Shown here in pieces: positions 42,466 to 51,058 of a stretch of DNA of 64,000 nucleotides. Made by a program: the position numbers and the translations under genes. How positions within the stretch are numbered: position 1 is the stretch's first letter; each line of letters opens with the position of its first letter. Under the pieces are notes generated by a model. That model was not told the DNA's origin. It worked only from the letters and a program-made list of their open reading frames with translations, and did no database searches. Origin of the DNA: Terribium retamae (GTDB lineage Bacteria; Pseudomonadota; Alphaproteobacteria; Rhizobiales; Rhizobiaceae); contig NZ_JAKREW010000022.1 of the NCBI RefSeq assembly GCF_022347545.1, forward strand, positions 23,522-87,521. The letters are read 5' to 3'.

Positions 42466-43032
42466 ATGCGCAAGGGTGCGTCGGGCCGGAACGAGTTGAT
42501 AGCGGCGATTGCCGAAGTATTTCGCGCGCATGGCTATGCCGGCGCCAGCCTGGCGCTGATCACCGAGGCGACGGGGCTCGGCAAGGGCAGCCTCTATAAC
42601 TTCTTTCCCGGCGGCAAGGATGAGATGGCGGCCGCGGTAATGGCGCATATCGACCACTGGTTCGAGGACGAAGTGTTCTCGCCGCTGCGTGAAACGAAAA
42701 ACCCGCAGGAGGGCATAAGTCGCATGCTTGCGGCGACAGACGCCTATTTCCATTCCGGCCGTCGCGTCTGCCTGGTCGGTGCCTTTGCGCTGGATGACGC
42801 ACGCGACCGTTTTGCCGCCGAGATCAGGTCCTACTTTGGACGGTGGGTCGCGGACCTTGCCGGTGCGCTGCGGCGAACAGGCCGGCAAGAGGCGCAAGCC
42901 GAACGTTTAGCCGAGGAGAGTGTCGCCGGCATTCAGGGCGCGCTGACGCTGGCACGGGCTTTCGACGATCCCGACGTGTTCTCCCGCACGATGGCGAGCA
43001 TCCGCGAACGGCTGGGCGCTGCCGATATCTGA
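42466..43032 (+). CDS. TetR family regulator, LmrA/YxaF type
   Basis: A 188-residue regulator. The HTH is at about residues 8-55 (LIAAIAEVFRAHGYAGASLA, then ITEATGLGKGSLYNFFPGGK), with the FFPGGKDEMA variant typical of the YxaF/LmrA group. The C-terminal domain has CLVGAFALDDARDRFA. It immediately follows the DUF1348 gene and presumably represses this operon through the palindrome upstream of 42001. It ends 18 bases before the convergent thioredoxin-reductase-like gene. Confidence 0.92.
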   Translation: MRKGASGRNELIAAIAEVFRAHGYAGASLALITEATGLGKGSLYNFFPGGKDEMAAAVMAHIDHWFEDEVFSPLRETKNPQEGISRMLAATDAYFHSGRRVCLVGAFALDDARDRFAAEIRSYFGRWVADLAGALRRTGRQEAQAERLAEESVAGIQGALTLARAFDDPDVFSRTMASIRERLGAADI

Positions 43033-43050
43033 TGCGTCGGGCGTCCGCTT

Positions 43051-43989
43051 TCAGGCTGCGTCCAGACCCTCGAAGATCAGGCTGTGATGGACGGCGGCAC
43101 CGGCAGTGACGCCGTCTGCCGAAGCCCAGGTGGCATTGTGCATCCCGCGCGCCGCATCGCCGGCGGCAAAAACGCCGGGTATACTGGTCGCCTTCTTGCC
43201 GTCAGTGACAATGACCGGGCCGAAAAAGCCGTCCTCGAAGGCGCAGCCCAGGCTTTCGGCGAGCGGGCTGGCCATCACCGTGCGCGGGGTCAAGTAGAGA
43301 GCCGTCATGGCAATACGGCGGCCATCGGCAAGTACGACGGTCCGCAGCGTCTGCGCCTCGCCTTCCAAAGTGTCGACGGCTACCGGCTCGACCGTAACGC
43401 CGCGCTTTGCAAGCTTTGCCAGGATGTCGCCGTCCGGCATCGGCTGGCCGTTGAGGAACAGCGTCGTCGGGCCCCATTCGGTGATTATCATCGCTTTTTC
43501 CGCGCAATGCGGCGTGGTGGCCAGCACGCCAAGCGGCGCGCCGCCGAATTCATAACCATGGCAGTAAGGGCAATGCAGCACGCTGACGCCCCAGCGCTCG
43601 GCAAGGCCCGGCATATCCGGCAGGATATCGGCAATGCCGGTCGCCAGCACGAGGCGGGAAGCCTCCAGCATGGGTCCTGAGGCCAGGGTGACGACAAATG
43701 CGCCCTCCTGTCCGGACGCACCGACGGCCTCGTCCGCGATAAAATAGACATTCGGATAAGCGGTGAGTTTTTCGCGGGCCGACTCGATCATGCGGGCAGG
43801 CTCGGCGCCGTCCTGCCCGAAGAAGCCATGCGAGGCAGTGGCAAAGCGGTTGCGTGGCTTGCCGGCGTCGATGACGGCCACGTTGCGGCGGCCGCGTGCG
43901 ATCTGCATGGCTGCGGACAGGCCGGCATAGGAGCCGCCGATCACGACGGCGTCGAAGGGCGTTGCAAACATCTGCATGTCAGGCTGCAT
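43051..43989 (-). CDS. Thioredoxin reductase-like FAD oxidoreductase
   Basis: A 312-residue flavoprotein of the thioredoxin-reductase branch. FAD motif is VVIGGSYAGLSAAMQIARG, the redox pair is HCPYCHG (Cys-Pro-Tyr-Cys rather than the usual CATC), and the C-terminal FAD contact is IPGVFAAGDAARG. The NAD(P)-binding Rossmann signature GxGxxA in the second domain is weak (GVLATTPHCAEKA), so the electron donor is uncertain. Its first 11 bases overlap the Rrf2 gene upstream, a coupled pair. Confidence 0.9.
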   Translation of the reverse strand: MQPDMQMFATPFDAVVIGGSYAGLSAAMQIARGRRNVAVIDAGKPRNRFATASHGFFGQDGAEPARMIESAREKLTAYPNVYFIADEAVGASGQEGAFVVTLASGPMLEASRLVLATGIADILPDMPGLAERWGVSVLHCPYCHGYEFGGAPLGVLATTPHCAEKAMIITEWGPTTLFLNGQPMPDGDILAKLAKRGVTVEPVAVDTLEGEAQTLRTVVLADGRRIAMTALYLTPRTVMASPLAESLGCAFEDGFFGPVIVTDGKKATSIPGVFAAGDAARGMHNATWASADGVTAGAAVHHSLIFEGLDAA

Positions 43990-44437
43990 GGGGATTCGCC
44001 TTTTTTGTCTTATTGTGCTTCCAGCGCTCGTGGAAATCGGCCGCCAGGTCGGCCAGCGTCACCTCGCCGAGCCTCTGGATCAACAGCGCTTCCGCCGCCT
44101 GGAAAGCATCATCAAGCGCTGCGTTGACAGCTTGCTCCACCAGGCAGTCCGGCATCTCCTGCCGGTTGCCCAGCGCGAAGACCATCGGTTCGCCGAGTGC
44201 CGTGTAAACGTCGCGCAGGGACACTGTGGCGAGGTCCCGGCTGATCGTCCAGCCGCCGCCATGGCCGCGTTCGGACTGCACGATGCCCATGTCGCGCAGG
44301 CCGGCCATGATACGCCGGATCACCACCGGGTTGGTGCTGAGCGTCTTGGAAAGCTGTTCTGAGGTCATTGGCCGGCCTTCTTCGGCCATATGAAGCAGGA
44401 CGTGCAGGACGCCGGAGAGTCGACTGTCTCTTTTCAT
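43979..44437 (-). CDS. Rrf2 family transcriptional regulator
   Basis: A 152-residue Rrf2-type winged-helix protein. The HTH reads HVLLHMAEEGRPMTSEQLSK then TNPVVIRRIMAGLRDMGIVQ, and the wing GHGGGWTISR. The three cysteines that hold an Fe-S cluster in IscR or NsrR are absent (one Cys at PDCLVEQA), so it is of the cluster-free YwnA-like kind that may sense electrophiles. It overlaps the oxidoreductase gene by 11 bases and probably regulates it. The upstream 44440-44465 sequence is AT-rich and likely holds its operator. Confidence 0.9.
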   Translation of the reverse strand: MKRDSRLSGVLHVLLHMAEEGRPMTSEQLSKTLSTNPVVIRRIMAGLRDMGIVQSERGHGGGWTISRDLATVSLRDVYTALGEPMVFALGNRQEMPDCLVEQAVNAALDDAFQAAEALLIQRLGEVTLADLAADFHERWKHNKTKKANPHAA

Positions 44438-44528
44438 GCAACTTTATATGTTACGAAATGGCGCAGAGTCAAGATTGCACGAACGCTGCGATAGATGAGG
44501 CTGTCTTTCGGGAGCCTGCTGGCAGGCT

Positions 44529-45029
44529 TTATTCGCTTTCGCCGTCCAGCGCCGGTACGGAAACGCCGGCAAGCTCGGCGGCCAGCAACCTGGCAGCTCC
44601 GGCGCGCGCGATCCTCAGCATCAGTGCCTTGCGGGTGGCGGCGGCCATGCGGTGTTCCGGCGCGTCACGCATCATTTCGGCACCATAGCCATCGGATAGG
44701 ATGAAGCCGCACTCGTCGGGGAAGATATCGGCAGGCACACCGGGATGTGTTGCGAAGAAGAAGCGATCGCAGTGCAGCCGGTAATCTGGCCATTTGCGGT
44801 CGACACGAAAATCCTCGATCGACGATTTGACCTCGATGATCCAGATATCCCCTTGGCGGGTAAGCGCAACGAGGTCGGCGCGCCGCCCCGTCGCCAGAGA
44901 GAGTTCAGGCAACACATGCGCGCCCATTTGAGTGAGCAGCCGCTGCACACCGCGCCGCACCAGCATGGCGCGCTCCGACTGGCGACCGTCGATCAGGGGA
45001 TTTTGCAAAACCGGAGAAACAATGGGCAT
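44529..45029 (-). CDS. mmcB: MmcB family DNA repair protein
   Basis: A 166-residue protein with a PD-(D/E)XK-like nuclease core: MLVRRGVQRLLTQMGAHVLPELSLATGRRADLVAL, then IWIIEVKSSIEDFRVDRKWPDY, where Asp...Glu-x-Lys form the site. CDRFFFATHPGVPADIFP follows. MmcB of Caulobacter works with the translesion synthesis pathway; I infer the same role here. The first ATG gives MPIVSPVLQNPLIDG. A divergent membrane protein lies 128 bases away. Confidence 0.9.
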   Translation of the reverse strand: MPIVSPVLQNPLIDGRQSERAMLVRRGVQRLLTQMGAHVLPELSLATGRRADLVALTRQGDIWIIEVKSSIEDFRVDRKWPDYRLHCDRFFFATHPGVPADIFPDECGFILSDGYGAEMMRDAPEHRMAAATRKALMLRIARAGAARLLAAELAGVSVPALDGESE

Positions 45030-45157
45030 GGCTCATAATGCCCGATTCCGTTCACGGTTTGAACCCGTCTACGCACAAACGACGTTTGGGCGTGACGATA
45101 GCGATATTAGCGGCGATGATGGCCGCCGTTTGAGCCCTGTCCCCATTGGAGCAGAAG

Positions 45158-45688
45158 ATGCCGGAAGCGTTGTTCCTCGTCTTGACGGTCGTCGTGGTAC
45201 TCACTCTCGGGATGATATTCTGGGCTGTGTTCGCGCTGACCCGAGCGAAGCTTGGGCGCGTTGCGGCGCAGAAGCTTTCCCTCGGCTCCGATGGTTACGT
45301 CGAAGTCCCTCTTGCCGCCGCCTTTGGCGGATGGAAGGGCCTCCCGTGGATTGCCGCCACGAGTTCCGACATCGCGCCGCTTCTGCGTCTCGGCCCGGAT
45401 CGGTTGGAATACCGGGTCATCCGCTTCAAGTCGCGACCCTATTCGGATGTATCGCGGGTCGATGTCAGGACAACAATCGGCACCGTCAACATCGTGATCG
45501 ACTTTCACGGATCCTGGCGCAATTTCGCGGGCAACGCTGCGAGTCTCGAAAACGCCGCCGAGGCGATCGAAATCCTCGCCCGAAAAGGTTGCCCGCTTAG
45601 CAACCGTGCCGAACAGTTGCGTGCAACAATCGGCGCCGAACAGCTTCGGCAGCTCACTGAGCCCAGCATCGCGCCGACTGCCGGCTAG
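45158..45688 (+). CDS. Unknown single-pass membrane protein
   Basis: A 176-residue protein with one N-terminal helix (LFLVLTVVVVLTLGMIFWAVFALT) and a cytosolic part that looks beta-rich (YVEVPLAAAFGGWKGLPWIA, LRLGPDRLEYRVIRFKSRPYSDVSRVDV), ending in a short helical part. It may be a PH-like domain protein, but I do not recognise the family. GGAGCAG precedes the ATG at 45158; a TTG at 45146 is also in frame. Confidence 0.7.
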   Translation: MPEALFLVLTVVVVLTLGMIFWAVFALTRAKLGRVAAQKLSLGSDGYVEVPLAAAFGGWKGLPWIAATSSDIAPLLRLGPDRLEYRVIRFKSRPYSDVSRVDVRTTIGTVNIVIDFHGSWRNFAGNAASLENAAEAIEILARKGCPLSNRAEQLRATIGAEQLRQLTEPSIAPTAG

Positions 45689-45806
45689 TTTGTAGCCGCA
45701 ACGCCTCGGCGAATCGAATTGCTGACGATCCAGTCAGTGCGGCACCCTAGATGACCGTGCTCGAGCGATCGAGCGTCTCGCGGATGACATCCGCTACCGC
45801 TGTTGC

Positions 45807-46208
45807 TCAGCCTACCGTTTCGACCTCCCCTGCCATCTCTTCCAGGATCGGGCAATCCGGACGCTTGTCGCCATGGCAGGCGTGGATCAGCTTGTTCAAG
45901 GTCGCGCGCATGGATTGCAGTTCGCGGACCTTTTCCTCGATCGCCGCGACATGCGCCGATGCGATTGCGCGTACATCCTGGCTGGCACGTTCTCGATCCT
46001 GATAAAGCGCCATCAACTGACGGCAGTCGTCGATGGAAAAGCCAAGGTTGCGGGCGCGCTTCAGGAAGGCCAGGCGGTGTACGTCGTCACTCGAATAGTC
46101 GCGGTAGCTGTTGTCACAGCGTTCGGGCGAGATCAGTCCGATCTCCTCGTAGTAACGGATGGTCTTGGCCGGCAGTCCGGAACGGCGCGCGGCATCGCCG
46201 ATATTCAT
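45807..46208 (-). CDS. cueR: Copper-responsive MerR regulator CueR
   Basis: A 133-residue MerR-family regulator. HTH: MNIGDAARRSGLPAKTIRYYEEIGLI. The effector loop has C-H-G-D-K-R-P-D-C, the two cysteines spaced as in CueR, which selects Cu(I), Ag(I) and Au(I). The Leu-rich dimer helix is in between. I used the ATG at 46208; the longer frame to 46361 crosses the intergenic region. Its likely target promoter, with a CueR-type dyad, is upstream of the copper ATPase at 55814-55844, about 10 kb away. The 235 bases on its upstream side hold no gene I accept. Confidence 0.93.
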   Translation of the reverse strand: MNIGDAARRSGLPAKTIRYYEEIGLISPERCDNSYRDYSSDDVHRLAFLKRARNLGFSIDDCRQLMALYQDRERASQDVRAIASAHVAAIEEKVRELQSMRATLNKLIHACHGDKRPDCPILEEMAGEVETVG

Positions 46209-46443
46209 GATTTCGTCCTCTGGCGGTCTCAACGGGGAGTATTCCTCGGACCGCTTTCTTTGTTTTTGTTTGATAATCCCACGGTAGATGTTGCCAAAAT
46301 GCCATAGCCGGAGCCTTACCGGCAGGCACACCCATCCATATAAGCATCGGCTGCTTGGCAAGCAAAAGAAATGCCAGCATGAATGCGTTAACGATTTTTA
46401 CCGAATCGCCGCGGATCAACGGGACGGAGCGTAGAAACGGTTC

Positions 46444-47055
46444 ATGCGCTTGAAATCTGCCATTGTCGTTGCGGCGTTGGCCGCCTCGCTTGCCGGCTGC
46501 AGCACTATCGGGCAGATGCGGCTGTTCTCAAACGATTATGGTGGTGTAAGCGACGCGGGCTACCAACTGCCGCGCATTCCGATCGAAAAGGTGCCGCGCA
46601 AGTATCATCGCCAGATCGTCGCCTACGACACCAATGAGAAGCCTGGCACGATCGTTGTCGATACAAGCAACAAATTCCTCTACTTCGTACTGCCGGAAGG
46701 CGAAGCCGTGCGTTACGGCATCGGTGTCGGCCGCGAGGGTTTCGAGTGGAACGGCACGGCACGCGTGGCGATCAAGCGCGAATGGCCGACCTGGACGCCG
46801 CCGGCACAGATGATCAAGCGCCAACCGGAACTGGCTCAGTTCCGCAACGGCATGGACCCTGGATTGAAAAATCCGCTGGGCGCCCGCGCGCTGTATTTGT
46901 TCAACAAGGGCGACACCGGCTATCGACTGCACGGCACCCCGGAATGGTGGTCGATCGGCAAGGCCATGTCTTCCGGCTGCATCCGGCTGATGAACCAGGA
47001 CATCATCGATCTCTACAACCGCGCCGAAGTCGGCGCCAAGGTCATCGTGATGTGA
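46444..47055 (+). CDS. L,D-transpeptidase lipoprotein
   Basis: A 203-residue YkuD-fold enzyme that forms 3-3 crosslinks or links proteins to peptidoglycan. The lipoprotein signal ends LASLAGC, with the acylated cysteine at about residue 19, so it sits in the outer or inner membrane facing the periplasm. The catalytic motif is HGTPEWWSIGKAMSSGCIRLMN with the nucleophile cysteine, and IVVDTSNKFLYFVL begins the domain. A terminator follows. Confidence 0.95.
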   Translation: MRLKSAIVVAALAASLAGCSTIGQMRLFSNDYGGVSDAGYQLPRIPIEKVPRKYHRQIVAYDTNEKPGTIVVDTSNKFLYFVLPEGEAVRYGIGVGREGFEWNGTARVAIKREWPTWTPPAQMIKRQPELAQFRNGMDPGLKNPLGARALYLFNKGDTGYRLHGTPEWWSIGKAMSSGCIRLMNQDIIDLYNRAEVGAKVIVM

Positions 47056-47132
47056 TTTCGTCCGTCCGAAACGGGACGGGCAAGAGTTCGTACGCGGACC
47101 GTCTAGGCAACACGGACGTCCCAGACAGAAGA

Positions 47133-47155
47133 CCGGGCATGAAGCCCGGTTTTTT
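47133..47155 (+). terminator. Rho-independent terminator after the L,D-transpeptidase
   Basis: CCGGGC (47133-47138) pairs with GCCCGG (47144-47149), followed by a run of T to 47155. It lies 78 bases after the gene's stop. Confidence 0.8.
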
Positions 47156-47180
47156 GTTGATTGGAGCTGTGTGCGGAAAC

Positions 47181-47209
47181 AAAAAACCCCGAGAGGTCAT
47201 CTCGGGGTT
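47181..47209 (-). terminator. Rho-independent terminator of the NfuA-like gene
   Basis: AACCCCGAGA (47185-47194) pairs with TCTCGGGGTT (47200-47209). Read on the minus strand it is followed by a T run (A tract 47181-47186). It lies 23 bases beyond the NfuA-like stop. Confidence 0.85.
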
Positions 47210-47232
47210 CGTCATCGCAGGGATGTCGGCGC

Positions 47233-47802
47233 TTATGCTACCTGTTCGACATGTTCCACTTCAGGCACGAAGTGGCGGAGCAGGTTCTGGATGCCGTGCT
47301 TCAGCGTTGCGGTCGAAGATGGGCAACCGGCGCAGGCGCCCTTCATGTGCAGGAACACCGTACCCTTTTCATAGCCGCGGAAGGTGATGTCGCCACCGTC
47401 CTGCGCGACTGCGGGGCGCACGCGGGTGTCGAGCAGCTCCTTGATGGTGACGACGATCTCTTCGTCTTCCTTGTCGTAGAACTCGCCCTCGTGGTCGGCG
47501 GTCGTGGATGGAGCGGTGCTGGCCATCACCGGCTGGCCCGACATGAAGTGCTCCATGATGGCGCCAAGGATTGCCGGCTTCAAATGCTGCCAGTCGGGTC
47601 CGTCCTTTGTCACCGTGATGAAGTCGTAACCGAAGAAAACGCCGGTCACGCCTGGGATGTCGAACAGCCGCCCAGCCAACGGCGAAGCTTCGCCCGCAGC
47701 GTCGGCGTCGCGGAAATCCGCAGTGCCTTCACGCAACACTTCCTTGCCGGGCAGGAACTTCAACGTCGCCGGGTTTGGCGTCGACTCGGTCTGGATGAAC
47801 AT
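47233..47802 (-). CDS. NfuA/NFU1-type iron-sulfur carrier protein
   Basis: A 189-residue Fe-S carrier. The N-terminal NFU_N domain is seen in MFIQTESTPNPATLKFLPG and DIPGVTGVFFGYDFITVTK; the C-terminal NifU-like domain has the cluster site GACAGCPSST (CxxC) near residue 152. This arrangement is that of mitochondrial NFU1 relatives rather than nitrogenase-linked NifU. It transfers [4Fe-4S] clusters to targets such as lipoyl synthase. The ATG at 47802 is chosen. It lies between a terminator and the universal stress gene, all on the minus strand. Confidence 0.94.
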   Translation of the reverse strand: MFIQTESTPNPATLKFLPGKEVLREGTADFRDADAAGEASPLAGRLFDIPGVTGVFFGYDFITVTKDGPDWQHLKPAILGAIMEHFMSGQPVMASTAPSTTADHEGEFYDKEDEEIVVTIKELLDTRVRPAVAQDGGDITFRGYEKGTVFLHMKGACAGCPSSTATLKHGIQNLLRHFVPEVEHVEQVA

Positions 47803-47916
47803 GGCGGTCTCCGGCCCGCGAAGCACGGGCGATAGTTTGGAATGGTTCTAAATAGGCCCAATCCGGCGGGCATTCAAGCAAAAGCCGGAGAGGCTGTCGA
47901 ATCTAATATAGGGAGA

Positions 47917-48408
47917 TCAGGCCAGGCTTTCGATATCGTCATCGGAAAGGTTTTGCGGCACGACGGTGACCGGAATAGGAAAGGCGGCGCCCTTGCCTGC
48001 GATCGAGGCAACCAGCGGGCCAGGTCCTTCCTTTCCAGCGCCGGCCGCCAGAACCAGGATGGCGATGTCCTGATCTTCCTCGATCAGTTTGTGGATCTCC
48101 TCGGCGCGCTTGCCTTCCCGCACCACCAGTTCCGGTTCTATGCCGGCCTTCTGGCGCACTTTTCCGGCGTAGGCGTCGAGTGCGGTGCGGGCCGTGGTAT
48201 TGGCTTCCTCGCGCATGATCTTTTCCACGCCCAGCCAATGCTGGAAATCGTCCGGCTCGATGACATAGAGCAACACCAGAACTCCGCCCGTGCTCTGCGC
48301 CCGCTTCGAGGCATAGGCAACCGCGCGCTCGCATTCCGGCGTATCGTCGATGACCGACAGGAATTTGCGGCGGTGGCCGGCTTCACGGCTGAGACGTTTG
48401 GAGACCAT
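47917..48408 (-). CDS. Universal stress protein
   Basis: A 163-residue UspA-fold protein: KFLSVIDDTPECERAVAYAS, VLLYVIEPDDFQHW, the mid-domain EPELVVREGKRAEEIHKLI and DIAILVLAAGAGKEGPGPLVASIAG. The ATP-binding glycine motif GxxGxxxxxS is degenerate, so nucleotide binding is uncertain. The ATG at 48408 gives MVSKRLSREAGH. It lies between the NfuA-like gene and trpS, a set common in Rhizobiales. Confidence 0.9.
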   Translation of the reverse strand: MVSKRLSREAGHRRKFLSVIDDTPECERAVAYASKRAQSTGGVLVLLYVIEPDDFQHWLGVEKIMREEANTTARTALDAYAGKVRQKAGIEPELVVREGKRAEEIHKLIEEDQDIAILVLAAGAGKEGPGPLVASIAGKGAAFPIPVTVVPQNLSDDDIESLA

Positions 48409-48499
48409 GGCTTTCCTGTTTGATGGCTTCGCCCGCAATCTGCCACTCGCGTAGGGTGCCTTGCAAGCGGCCCGCCATGCGGTCAGGCGGAGGCACTTC

Positions 48500-48530
48500 A
48501 AAAAAGAAGGGCGGCCTTGAGTTGCCGCCC
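48500..48530 (-). terminator. Rho-independent terminator of trpS
   Basis: On the minus strand GGGCGGC (48524-48530) pairs with GCCGCCC (48509-48515), followed by a T-rich run (A tract 48500-48505). It lies about 24 bases beyond the trpS stop. Confidence 0.85.
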
Positions 48531-48553
48531 TGTGGGATTGATCTGCGTCTGGC

Positions 48554-49621
48554 TCAGCCCTGCAGCAGGCCGATGATGTCGCGCACCGTTTTCATATTGG
48601 CCTCGGCCAACACGCCAGCGCGTTCGCCGCCGTTGCGCAAAACGCTGTCGATATGGCCGGGTTCGGCCATAAGGCGACGCATTTCACCGGCAATAGGCGC
48701 CATCTTCTCGACAGCAAGGTCGGCGAGCGCCGGCTTGAATACCGAGAACTGCTGGCCACCATACTCTTTCAGCACGGCTTCCTTGCTGGTGTCGGCGAGC
48801 CCGGCATAGATGCCGACTAGGTTCTCAGCTTCCGGGCGACCTGCCAGGCCGGCGATTTCGGAAGGCAGTGCTTCCGGATCGGTCTTCGCCTTCTTGATCT
48901 TCTTGGAGATCGTATCGGCGTCGTCGGTGAGATTGATGCGCGACAGGTCGGATGGGTCCGACTTCGACATCTTCTTGGAACCATCGCGCAGGCTCATGAT
49001 GCGTGCCGCCGGCCCGCCGATGACCGGCTCGGTCAACGGGAAGAAGCCGTTCACCGTTTCGTCGCCCATCTGGATCTCCACGCCGACGCCGAGTTCGGCG
49101 ATGCGGTCGGAGAAGTCATTGTTGAACTTCTGGGCGATGTCGCGGGTCAGTTCCAGATGCTGCTTCTGGTCGTCGCCCACCGGAACGTGGGTGGCGCGGT
49201 AGACCAGGATATCGGCCGCCATCAGGCTTGGATAGGCGAGCAGACCGAGCGAGGCGTTCTCGCGGTCTTTGCCGGCCTTGTCCTTGAACTGCGTCATGCG
49301 GTTCATCCAGCCGATGCGCGCCACGCAGTTGAAAATCCAGGCAAGCTCGGCGTGCTGCATCACCCGGCTCTGATTGAAGACGATGTGTTTGTCGGGGTCG
49401 ATCCCCGCGGCCAGGAAGGCGGCGGTGATCTGTCGGGTCTGGTCCTTGAGGTCTTCGTGCACGAGCTGGGCGGTCAGCGAATGCAGGTCGACGACGCAAT
49501 AGATGCAGTCCATCGTTTCCTGCAGCGCGACGAACTTCCTGATCGCGCCGAGATAGTTGCCGAGATGCAGATTGCCGGTTGGCTGGACGCCGGAAAAGAT
49601 AAGCGGTTTGAAGGCGGTCAT
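48554..49621 (-). CDS. trpS: Tryptophanyl-tRNA synthetase
   Basis: A 355-residue class Ic synthetase. The HIGH-type motif lies in SGVQPTGNLHLGNYLGAI, and KMSKS in SLRDGSKKMSKS. Further blocks are VVDLHSLT, QADILVYR-type MAADILVYRATHVPVGDDQ, and EIQMGDETVNGFFPL. The ATG at 49621 (MTAFKPLIFSG) is the natural start; an in-frame longer reading is rejected. It follows murJ and the acyltransferase on the minus strand with gaps that allow separate promoters. Confidence 0.97.
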   Translation of the reverse strand: MTAFKPLIFSGVQPTGNLHLGNYLGAIRKFVALQETMDCIYCVVDLHSLTAQLVHEDLKDQTRQITAAFLAAGIDPDKHIVFNQSRVMQHAELAWIFNCVARIGWMNRMTQFKDKAGKDRENASLGLLAYPSLMAADILVYRATHVPVGDDQKQHLELTRDIAQKFNNDFSDRIAELGVGVEIQMGDETVNGFFPLTEPVIGGPAARIMSLRDGSKKMSKSDPSDLSRINLTDDADTISKKIKKAKTDPEALPSEIAGLAGRPEAENLVGIYAGLADTSKEAVLKEYGGQQFSVFKPALADLAVEKMAPIAGEMRRLMAEPGHIDSVLRNGGERAGVLAEANMKTVRDIIGLLQG

Positions 49622-49764
49622 GGCGGTTTCCTTGGCTTGTGGAGGGCCGTTTCGCGCGCGGCGAAATTTCGGACGGCGCGTTATGGCCGACGCGGCGATG
49701 CCGATCAAGAGGGCGCAGGACGACTTTGTTCCGGACGCGTCGGCAGAGGCGCAAAAAGACTATC

Positions 49765-50970
49765 TCAGCCAGACGAACCGCTGTCTGCGGTCGCGAACTT
49801 CCGGCCTGCGCTGGAGGCTTTGCGCCGATCCGGCAGGCCGACCAGGATGCGGTAGGGCGCGGGCCAAAGGTCGGCGAGTATCGCTGCAAGGATCGACCAG
49901 AACGTGGTGATGCCAACCACTAGAGCGAGTTTGCTCCAGAGCGACAGATCAAGCGGCAGCACATAATACAGCGCCATCACCACGAAGGTCTGGTGGACGA
50001 TGTAGAGAGGGAAGATCTTGGCATTCAGCCATGTGAGTGCGGTGCTTTTGCGATTCAAATGGACCGCTGCAAAACCGACGGCGGTGAGGATCACCGTCCA
50101 GGCCAGCGAGAAGGTCAGCGCCTTGTAGAGCGCCATCTGCATGCCGCCGGTCTCACCCCCGATACCGGCGGCTTTGGTCACCCACGAATATCGCCACAGA
50201 CAGATGGTCAGGATGGCGGCGATGGTAAAGCTCATCCACCGTTTCGAGATGATGGCCGGCACCACCGCCTGATGATGCTTGGCGACAAGAAAACCGAGAC
50301 CGAACCAGCTCGCCCATACGGCAAACCAGGCGCCGTCATTGTAGAGCACATTGGTTTCGCGCGGGAAGAACGGCAGGAAGATCAGGTGCAGCACCAGCGG
50401 CAGCAGGACGAACAGGTAGATGGCTGGCGTGCGCGCCGTCCGTTTGAACCAGTCTGACAGCCCGCGACCTGAGGCATGGGTGAGAAACCAGAAGATCGGC
50501 GTGCAGATAACCGTCATCACCAGCAGATAGGCGACGAACCACATATGCGCCCAGGAAAAATTGCCGGTCGGATAGCGACCCTCGGTGAAATAACGCGTCA
50601 CCCAGAATTCCAGCAGCGAGCCCTGGAAGCGGCCGTCAAGCAGGCGCTCGTACCAGACCTGCGGCACGATGATCACACACATCGCAAAGATGAGCGGCAG
50701 GAACAGCCGCACAAAACGGCCTTTCAGGAACTCCACAGCCGTCTGCGATCGGAAGGCGAACCAGGTGCCCATGCCAGAGACGAAGAACAGCAGCGCCAGC
50801 CGCCAAGCCCGGGGAAACAGCGTGACCAGCGATAGTGCCTGGCTTTTCTCGGGGCTGTTGAACAGCCAGTCGAGGTCGTAGAGAAACGCCGACGACGAAT
50901 GATAGAGGATGAGCAGGCCGAAGGCCGAGACGCGCAGCCAGTCGATATAGTGAAGCCTGGTATCTTGCAT
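49765..50970 (-). CDS. Acyltransferase family membrane protein
   Basis: A 401-residue protein of the acyltransferase-3 family with ten or more membrane helices. The family pattern at the N-terminus is YIDWLRVSAFGLLILYHSSSAF, followed by FFVSGMGTWFAFRSQTAVEFLKGRFVRLFLP. These enzymes move acetyl, succinyl or fatty-acyl groups onto lipids or glycans; in Rhizobiales related ones modify cyclic glucans or surface polysaccharide, but the acceptor here is unknown. The ATG at 50970 is chosen over an upstream ATG at 51096 in spacer that overlaps the end of murJ. Confidence 0.88.
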   Translation of the reverse strand: MQDTRLHYIDWLRVSAFGLLILYHSSSAFLYDLDWLFNSPEKSQALSLVTLFPRAWRLALLFFVSGMGTWFAFRSQTAVEFLKGRFVRLFLPLIFAMCVIIVPQVWYERLLDGRFQGSLLEFWVTRYFTEGRYPTGNFSWAHMWFVAYLLVMTVICTPIFWFLTHASGRGLSDWFKRTARTPAIYLFVLLPLVLHLIFLPFFPRETNVLYNDGAWFAVWASWFGLGFLVAKHHQAVVPAIISKRWMSFTIAAILTICLWRYSWVTKAAGIGGETGGMQMALYKALTFSLAWTVILTAVGFAAVHLNRKSTALTWLNAKIFPLYIVHQTFVVMALYYVLPLDLSLWSKLALVVGITTFWSILAAILADLWPAPYRILVGLPDRRKASSAGRKFATADSGSSG

Positions 50971-51058
50971 GGGCCCCGCGCCCTCTTTGCGCCAGGCCGG
51001 TGCTCTGGCGAATCTCGCTTCTGATATGCGCGAAAACTTAAAAAATCGGCCTGTTCTC

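Noticed and set aside
46114..46419. Small hydrophobic minus-strand frame before cueR
   Set aside because: It starts in AT-rich intergenic DNA and overlaps the start of cueR in another frame; no ribosome site and no family.
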